Of a stretch of 10,584 nucleotides of DNA, positions 5,752-10,584 are shown in pieces. Every line of letters begins with the position of its first letter. Positions within the stretch are counted from its first letter, which is position 1. Under the pieces are notes generated by a model. That model worked only from the letters and a program-made list of their open reading frames with translations. It made no database searches and was not told the DNA's origin. Source of the DNA: JBEKYD01 sp049509915 (lineage in GTDB: Bacteria > Acidobacteriota > Terriglobia > Bryobacterales > Bryobacteraceae). Position numbers and translations under genes: made by a program. The stretch spans positions 1 through 10,584 of the forward strand of contig JBEKZL010000363.1 of assembly GCA_049509915.1 (NCBI GenBank), in the 5' to 3' direction.

Positions 5752-7545
5752 ATGAACCGGACGAGTATTGCCTGTTTCGCGGTGGCCTGCTATGGCACCG
5801 CGTTCGCGGCCGTTGCCGCCGCCCAGACCGCTTCGGATATTCCGCATCTCCAGAAACAGGGAACGGCCACGCAGTTGATCGTCGATGGCAAACCGTTCCT
5901 TGCCCTCACCGGAGAGCTGGGCAACAACACTGCCACCAGCATGGAGAATATGCAATCCGTCTGGCCGCGCCTGGTGGCCGGGAACCTCAACTGCGTGCTG
6001 GCGGCCGTCTCGTGGGCACAAGTGGAACCCGAAGAGGGCAGATTCGAGTTCGCTCTGGTGGATGGCGTCATTCAGGAAGCCCGGCGCAACAATCTCAAGC
6101 TCGTATTCCTGTGGTTCGGAAGCTGGAAGAACGGCCTTTCGAGCTACGCGCCCTATTGGGTAAAGAAGGACTACAAGCACTATCCGCGGATTCGCCTCCA
6201 GGGCGGCAAGAGCATCGAACTGCTGAGCACCTTTAGCGACGCGAGCCGCGACGCCGACGCGCGCGCCTACCGCGCCCTGATGCGCCATATCCGGGAGACG
6301 GACGGCCAGCAGCACACCGTGCTGGCGATGCAGGTGGAAAACGAAGTGGGCGTGCTTCGCGATTCGCGCGACCGCTCCGAGGCCGCCAACAAGGCTTTCT
6401 CCGGACCCGTGCCCAGAGAGCTGATGGATTACCTCCAGAAGCACCGCCAGACACTGGCGCCGGAACTCCGCGAAGTTTGGTCGGCCCATGGGTCCAAGAC
6501 CGCTGGCACTTGGGAAGAGGTTTTCGGCGCCGGGAAGCCGGAGAGTGTGGAGATGCCGATCCAGACCAACTCCCCGCCGCTGAGCAAGGAAGAACACGAG
6601 ACGGGCTGGCGGAACCTCCACTGGGCCGCGGACGAGTTCTTCATGGCGTGGCACTATGCCCGCTATGTCAACAAGGTAGTATCGGAGGGCAAGGCGGAAT
6701 ACGCCATTCCTATGTACGTCAATGGCTGGCTGCAGCAGCCGGACATGGCGTGGCCGGGCACGTATCCGAGTGGAGGCCCGCTGCCGCAGGTACACGATAT
6801 CTGGAAAGCCGGGGCGCCGGCGCTCGACATCCTGGCGCCCGATCTTTATATTCCGGAGTTCGACTGGACCTGCGAGCGCTTCACGCGCAACGGCAATCCC
6901 CTGTTCATTCCGGAGACCAGCCTCAATCCCGCCAACGCTCTGGTGGCCTTCGGCAAATATAACGCTATTGCCTACTCTCCGTTCTTCATCGAGAGGAGCG
7001 TCGGCGCGGACAGCGAGCTCGCCGCGACCTATCGGCTGATCGCCCAAATGGCGCCGGTCATCACGGCCAACCAAGGCAAGGAATGCATGACCGCCCTGCG
7101 GCTGAAGCAAGGCGACGCCCCCAAGCAAGTCAAACTCGGCAATTACACGTTGACCGCCAGCTACGTGGGACGGGGCCGCGTTCCGATCGCGCCCGAGCCC
7201 CCGGCGCAGCAAGGTCAACGCCGCGCTCCTGCGCAGCCTGCCGCCCCTGCTCCAACCGGCGCACGGACCGAAAGCAGCTCGCAACTGCCCATGGAGGCGG
7301 CGGCGATTCTGGTGGCATCCGGACCGGATGAATTTTACTTGGGCGGCGGCGGATTGCGGATTGGGTTCACCCCGAATACACCGGGTCCGTCGACCGTTGG
7401 GCTGGGGATCGTGCAGGAGGGCAAGTTCGTGGACGGCCAGTGGGTCGTTGCCCGCCAGCTCGGCGGCGACGACATTGGGCAGGGCGAGATTCTGACCCTG
7501 CGGCCCAACACCATTCTGCGGGTGCTGGTCTACCGCTACGAGTGA
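5752..7545 (+). CDS. Secreted GH35-like (DUF5597-type) glycoside hydrolase, copy 1
   Basis: The 597-residue product starts with a Sec signal peptide (residues 1-24, cleavage likely after AVAAA). The rest resembles the bacterial beta-galactosidase-like proteins of clan GH-A that carry a C-terminal DUF5597 domain. Landmarks are LIVDGKPFLALTGELGN (42-58), WAQVEPEEGRFEF (88-100), LWFGSWKNG, then MQVENEVG (193-200) with E198 as the likely acid/base and NPLFIPETS (382-390) with E388 as the likely nucleophile. The C-terminal beta domain (about 435-597) is interrupted by a Pro/Ala/Gln-rich, probably disordered insert at about 477-511, absent from the next gene. A GAGG ribosome-binding sequence overlaps the stop codon of the upstream gene, suggesting coupled translation. 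It is paralogous to the next gene. It should remove terminal sugars, perhaps beta-galactosides, but specificity cannot be read from sequence. Confidence 0.85.
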   Translation: MNRTSIACFAVACYGTAFAAVAAAQTASDIPHLQKQGTATQLIVDGKPFLALTGELGNNTATSMENMQSVWPRLVAGNLNCVLAAVSWAQVEPEEGRFEFALVDGVIQEARRNNLKLVFLWFGSWKNGLSSYAPYWVKKDYKHYPRIRLQGGKSIELLSTFSDASRDADARAYRALMRHIRETDGQQHTVLAMQVENEVGVLRDSRDRSEAANKAFSGPVPRELMDYLQKHRQTLAPELREVWSAHGSKTAGTWEEVFGAGKPESVEMPIQTNSPPLSKEEHETGWRNLHWAADEFFMAWHYARYVNKVVSEGKAEYAIPMYVNGWLQQPDMAWPGTYPSGGPLPQVHDIWKAGAPALDILAPDLYIPEFDWTCERFTRNGNPLFIPETSLNPANALVAFGKYNAIAYSPFFIERSVGADSELAATYRLIAQMAPVITANQGKECMTALRLKQGDAPKQVKLGNYTLTASYVGRGRVPIAPEPPAQQGQRRAPAQPAAPAPTGARTESSSQLPMEAAAILVASGPDEFYLGGGGLRIGFTPNTPGPSTVGLGIVQEGKFVDGQWVVARQLGGDDIGQGEILTLRPNTILRVLVYRYE

Positions 7546-7559
7546 GCAGCGAAGAGTTG

Positions 7560-7594
7560 CTGAGGAGACCGCCCGAAGGGAGTGGCGATCTCAG
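7560..7594 (+). other. Possible intercistronic hairpin between the two glycosidase genes
   Basis: CTGAG (7560-7564) can pair with CTCAG (7590-7594), and CGCC (7570-7573) with GGCG (7584-7587), separated by a small internal loop, with a 10-base purine-rich loop. The 3' arm overlaps the first two bases of the AGGAGG sequence of the following gene, so it could moderate its translation. The pairing is short, and there is no T-run to suggest a terminator. Confidence 0.3.
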
Positions 7595-7598
7595 GAGG
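7593..7598 (+). promoter_or_regulatory. Strong Shine-Dalgarno before a run of three GTG codons
   Basis: A perfect AGGAGG sits before GTG codons at 7601, 7604 and 7607. Spacing is 2, 5 and 8 bases. The third gives the best spacing and a normal signal-peptide start (MKRFFQLS), so 7607 is preferred. Confidence 0.65.
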
Positions 7599-7606
7599 TC
7601 GTGGTG

Positions 7607-9223
7607 GTGAAGAGATTCTTCCAACTTTCTCTGGTGCTGGCCTGGGCCGCTTCGCTTGCCCTCGCGCAGGCGAAGCCAATCCCGCAACTGGTTAAGAAAG
7701 GCGAGAAGTTCACGTTCCTGGTGGATGGAAAGCCCTTTCTCATCCTCGGCGGCCAGGTGGGCAACTTCAGCGCCTTTCCGGACCGAATGGAAGCGGCATG
7801 GCCCAAGCTCAAGGCCATGAACGCGAACGTGGTGGAATACCCCGTCTATTGGAACGCGATCGAACCCGAGGAAGGCAGGTTCGACTTCGCCGACTTCGAT
7901 AAAATCCTCACGGCCACGCGTGCTCATGGCCTGCGGGCCGTAATGCTCTGGTTCGGCACCTGGAAAAACGGGGCAATGGACTGGACGCCCAACTGGGTCA
8001 AGTCCAATCCCAAACGCTTTCCCCGGGTGATCGACTCCAGCGGCAAGCCCATTCGGGTCCTCTCGCCCATGTCGAAAACGAACCTGGACGCCGACCGTAA
8101 GGCGTACTCGGCGATGGTGAAGCACCTTCGGGAAATGGACGAAGCCGACCGCACCGTCATCATGATGCAGGTGGAGAACGAACCCGGCTCGCTGGGCAGC
8201 GTCCGCGATTTCTCCGCGGAATCCGACAAGCTGTTCAACGGTCCGGCGCCGGCGTCGTTGGTAACGGCGCTTAAGAGAAAGCCGGGAACGTGGAAGGAAG
8301 CCTTTGGCCGGATTGCGGACGAGGCCTTCAACGCGTATTACCTGTCCACCTACATCAACGAAGTGGCCAAGGCCGGCAAGCAGATCTACCCGCTGGTGAC
8401 ATACGTCAATACGTGGAACGGCGGTTACGGCACGAACGACAACTACGAGAAGTTCGACCGCCCGGGCGAGAGTTACCCTAGCGGCGGAGCGGTGTCGCAC
8501 ATGCTCGACCTGTGGAAGGCGGCCGCGCCCGAGATCGACATCCTCTCGTCGGACACTTCCGCCCAACCAACCAATCCTTACCGGATGATCTCCTCTCGTT
8601 ATCGTCGTCCGGACAACCCTCACTGGAGCCCGGAGGCGGTCAGAGAACTGGTCGGCGCACGCAATTGCTTTTACGCGTTGGCGGAATTCGATTCGATCGG
8701 CTTCGGTTCCTTCGGAGTGGACAGCTCCAATAGGGTCTCCGCGCCGCAAAACCTAAGCCCATCGTTTGTCGATCTGGCGGCGGACTTTCGTCTCTTTCAA
8801 GCAGCCATGCCGGCGATCCTGGACCTGCAGGGAAGCGGCAAGCTGCAAGCCGCGGTCGAGGAAGACCCTATCCGGGCACGAAATCTGATTCTGACCAACT
8901 ACGATGCTCTGGTGCGATTCCGCCCTCCCACCAGGCTTGCCCCGGCCCCGACTGGCGAACCCTCCGGGCGGGTCTTAATCGGTGAATTGGGGCCGGACGA
9001 ATTGCTGATTCTGGGCTTTGATTCCACGGTTCAACTCCGACCGGTCCAAGGGTCGGCTTATACAGCGGCGCAGTTCCTTCTGGTAGAAGAAGGCTATTAC
9101 GACCAAGACGGAGCCTGGAAGATGACGGACCCTGGGCACACCGCTCAGGGCGACTACGACCCTCCCATGGTCACTCTTCCCGCACGGGGAGCGGTGGTGC
9201 GGATCAAGCTCATGAGATATTAA
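7607..9223 (+). CDS. Secreted GH35-like (DUF5597-type) glycoside hydrolase, copy 2
   Basis: This 538-residue product begins with a Sec signal peptide (MKRFFQLS, hydrophobic LVLAWAASLALA, cleavage near residue 20-22). It follows its upstream paralog block by block: FLVDGKPFLILGGQVGN, IEPEEGRFDFADFD, LWFGTWKNG, then MQVENEPGS with E192 as the likely acid/base. The expected nucleophile block NP-x-x-x-PE is kept as NPHWSPEAV, with E343. Compared with copy 1 it lacks the segment of about 40 residues before WAADEFF and the Pro/Ala-rich insert, and it has different residues around the substrate pocket (SSDTSAQPTNPYR in place of APDLYIPEF). That argues for a different substrate rather than redundancy. 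The C-terminal beta domain closes with VLIGELGPDELLILGFD and VVRIKLMRY. It lies 61 bp after copy 1 and 76 bp before the dehydrogenase. The gene appears intact. Confidence 0.85.
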   Translation: MKRFFQLSLVLAWAASLALAQAKPIPQLVKKGEKFTFLVDGKPFLILGGQVGNFSAFPDRMEAAWPKLKAMNANVVEYPVYWNAIEPEEGRFDFADFDKILTATRAHGLRAVMLWFGTWKNGAMDWTPNWVKSNPKRFPRVIDSSGKPIRVLSPMSKTNLDADRKAYSAMVKHLREMDEADRTVIMMQVENEPGSLGSVRDFSAESDKLFNGPAPASLVTALKRKPGTWKEAFGRIADEAFNAYYLSTYINEVAKAGKQIYPLVTYVNTWNGGYGTNDNYEKFDRPGESYPSGGAVSHMLDLWKAAAPEIDILSSDTSAQPTNPYRMISSRYRRPDNPHWSPEAVRELVGARNCFYALAEFDSIGFGSFGVDSSNRVSAPQNLSPSFVDLAADFRLFQAAMPAILDLQGSGKLQAAVEEDPIRARNLILTNYDALVRFRPPTRLAPAPTGEPSGRVLIGELGPDELLILGFDSTVQLRPVQGSAYTAAQFLLVEEGYYDQDGAWKMTDPGHTAQGDYDPPMVTLPARGAVVRIKLMRY

Positions 9224-9257
9224 TCGGCAAGAAAGCCCTGCCAAATGCTCGAGCTGA

Positions 9258-9277
9258 CCAGAACCAATTGCTTCTGG
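9258..9277 (+). other. Short hairpin between glycosidase copy 2 and the dehydrogenase
   Basis: CCAGAA (9258-9263) and TTCTGG (9272-9277) are perfect complements around an 8-base loop, flanked by a possible outer GCTC/GAGC pair (9247-9250 and 9282-9285). There is no following T-run, so it is not a standard terminator. It could stabilise mRNA ends within the operon. Confidence 0.3.
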
Positions 9278-9299
9278 CGGCGAGCTTAAGAGGAGAACA

Positions 9300-10388
9300 A
9301 TGAACAACCAGTCCCTATCCCGACGATTTTTTCTGTCCGCCGCTGCCGCCGCGCCGGCGGTGCCAGCCCTGATCGCTTCCGACAGGATTGCCATCTTCGA
9401 CCCTCCGCCCGACCGCATTCGCATCGCGACCGTGTCGACCTCCTATGCCGCCCCGGCCGCCGTCTTCACCACCGAGGAAATCCGGCAGATGCAGTCGCAG
9501 GGCAAGAATATCGAAATGACCGTGACCAAGAGCAAAGAGCATTTGCTCAAGGTGTTGCCGGACACGGACGTGGTTTTCGGAGCCATAACGCCTGATCTGT
9601 TCCGCATCGCCAAGAATCTGAGATGGCAACAGCATACCGAAGCGGGCGTGGACACCATCCTGTTCCCGGAGTTGGTGAAGAGCCCCGTAGTGCTGACCAA
9701 CATGGCGCGCATGTTCGCGCCGGGCATCTCCGAAACCGCTATTTCGATGCTGCTGGCGCTGACGCGCGGCTTGAACAAGTTCTACATCCCGCAGTTCGCC
9801 CAGCACAAATGGAATGCCGAGCGGAACCTGGTGGAGGTGGATGGCCTCACCATGGGAATCGTGGGCATGGGCGGCATCGGGCAGGCTGTGGCCATGCGCG
9901 CGCACTACGGTTTCGACATGCGCATCCTAGCCACCGACGCCAAACCCATGGTCAAACCTCTGTTCGTGGACACGCTCCGCGAGCCGGGCTGGTTCTTGGA
10001 GATGGTGCCGCAAGTGGACATCCTGGTTGGCGCCGCGCCGCTGACCAAGGATACCCGCCACATGTTCAACGAGAAGATCTTCCGCTCGATGAAGAAGAGT
10101 TCGTACTTCCTGGGCCTTTCGCGGGGCGGCTTGACCGACCAGACCGCGCTGGTGCCGGCGCTCAAAGAAGGCTGGATCGCCGGAGCCGGTCTCGACGTGA
10201 CCGATCCCGAGCCGCTGCCATCGGATAATCCTCTGTGGGACTGCCCGAATCTGGTGGTGACCTGCCATACGGCGGGATTCTCGCCACAGAGGCGGGTCCG
10301 CCAGATGGGCCTCATTGCCGAGAACGTGCGTCGGTACGCCAACGGGTTGCCGCTGTTGAATGTGGTGGATAAGAACGTGGGGTATTAA
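9300..10388 (+). CDS. D-2-hydroxyacid dehydrogenase family protein with twin-arginine signal
   Basis: The 362-residue protein starts at ATG 9300 behind AGGAG (9291-9295). Residues 7-27 look like a Tat signal: SRRFFL, an Ala-rich hydrophobic stretch and PALIASD. The remainder is a D-isomer-specific 2-hydroxyacid dehydrogenase. It has a substrate domain at about 38-140, a dinucleotide-binding loop GIVGMGGIG (186-194) with an acidic residue at D213 that favours NAD over NADP, and the catalytic triad R275 (LSRGGLTD), E304 (TDPEPLP) and H323 (TCHTAGF). The family interconverts 2-oxo and D-2-hydroxy acids. All key residues are present. Export of an NAD-dependent enzyme is unusual, since NAD is not normally available outside the cytoplasm; Tat can carry folded, cofactor-loaded proteins, or the signal may act as an anchor. 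It is the fifth gene of the run and has a damaged duplicate immediately downstream. Confidence 0.88.
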   Translation: MNNQSLSRRFFLSAAAAAPAVPALIASDRIAIFDPPPDRIRIATVSTSYAAPAAVFTTEEIRQMQSQGKNIEMTVTKSKEHLLKVLPDTDVVFGAITPDLFRIAKNLRWQQHTEAGVDTILFPELVKSPVVLTNMARMFAPGISETAISMLLALTRGLNKFYIPQFAQHKWNAERNLVEVDGLTMGIVGMGGIGQAVAMRAHYGFDMRILATDAKPMVKPLFVDTLREPGWFLEMVPQVDILVGAAPLTKDTRHMFNEKIFRSMKKSSYFLGLSRGGLTDQTALVPALKEGWIAGAGLDVTDPEPLPSDNPLWDCPNLVVTCHTAGFSPQRRVRQMGLIAENVRRYANGLPLLNVVDKNVGY

Positions 10389-10432
10389 GCGGTTCCTCCG
10401 CATTTGTTAACTGACTCTTGAAGGAGAAGATT

Positions 10433-10584
10433 ATGACCGATGATCTCGTATCTCGGCGATTGTTCTGTCAGCCGCGGCAGCAGCTCCGGCGGCGCCCGTC
10501 CTGCTCGCCTCGGACAGAATTGCAATTTTCGATCCGCCACCCGGGCGGGTCCGGATCGTGACGGCGGCGGCCTCATCTGCACTC
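10433..10584 (+). pseudogene. Second D-2-hydroxyacid dehydrogenase copy, frameshifted, cut by the window end
   Basis: AAGGAG at 10421-10426 and ATG 10433 start MTDDLVSRR, then the frame degenerates (LFCQPRQQLRR) and stops at TGA 10559-10561. From about 10465 the adjacent frame reads LSAAAAAPAAPVLLASDR and then IAIFDPPPGRVRIVTAA, nearly the same as residues 12-44 of the preceding dehydrogenase, and stays open to the window edge. Compared with the intact copy, where the codons run CGA CGA TTT TTT CTG, this copy has one base fewer in the T-rich stretch near 10460-10465, right after the twin-arginine codons. It is therefore a tandem paralog with a 1-bp loss, either a pseudogene or a sequencing/assembly error in a short T-rich stretch. 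The rest of the gene lies outside the window. Confidence 0.8.

Noticed and set aside
5746..7284. Long minus-strand open frame of 512 codons opposite glycosidase copy 1
   Set aside because: It lies fully antisense to a convincing gene and reads as low-complexity Arg/Gly/Val-rich protein with no recognisable motif.
7367..8749. Long minus-strand open frame of 460 codons spanning both glycosidase genes
   Set aside because: It crosses an intergenic gap and two conserved genes and has an implausible composition; it is a by-product of codon bias.
9224..9299. Intrinsic terminator ending the operon before the dehydrogenase
   Set aside because: The 6-bp hairpin has an 8-base loop and no T-run after it, so it does not fit a Rho-independent terminator.
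1..10584. CRISPR array, tRNA, rRNA, phage or toxin-antitoxin genes
   Set aside because: Scanning both strands by eye showed no regularly spaced repeats, no tRNA-like cloverleaf or rRNA sequence, and no recognisable phage, defence or toxin domains.

Overview
The window looks like chromosomal DNA of a GC-rich Gram-negative bacterium, most likely an acidobacterium of the Solibacter/Bryobacter type. This is inferred from gene content: a membrane-anchored winged-helix regulator carrying a PD40/TolB-like propeller, and several sugar-catabolism-type enzymes that each carry a Sec or Tat export signal. No rRNA, tRNA or phylogenetic marker is present to confirm it.

Layout. Positions 1-693 are an insertion-sequence graveyard: a frameshifted piece of an ISKra4-type transposase (2-256), a gene-free stretch, and a scrambled piece of an IS4-type transposase (471-693). 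On the minus strand at 789-2879 lies an intact one-component regulator (cytoplasmic winged helix, one membrane helix, large extracytoplasmic propeller). A region of about 330 bp with several inverted repeats separates it from a divergent plus-strand gene run that fills the rest of the window: a secreted RraA-like protein (3209-4228), a Tat-type enolase-superfamily dehydratase/racemase gene broken by an 11-bp tandem duplication (4277-5742), two adjacent paralogous GH35-like glycosidases (5752-7545 and 7607-9223), a Tat-type D-2-hydroxyacid dehydrogenase (9300-10388), and the start of a second, frameshifted copy of that dehydrogenase (10433 to the window end).

The plus-strand genes are separated by only 9 to 76 bp, each has its own Shine-Dalgarno-like sequence, and no convincing intrinsic terminator lies between them, so they probably form one operon. 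Every product has an export signal, which suggests glycan and sugar-acid processing outside the cytoplasm: glycosidases release sugars, an enolase-superfamily enzyme dehydrates or racemises an acid sugar, an RraA-like lyase cleaves a 2-oxo acid, and a dehydrogenase interconverts 2-oxo and 2-hydroxy acids. That order of reactions is inference. The divergent regulator, whose propeller would face the same compartment, is the natural candidate for control.

Two of the six plus-strand genes carry a single simple lesion each (an 11-bp duplication; a 1-bp loss). The locus is either starting to decay, varies by slippage, or contains assembly errors.
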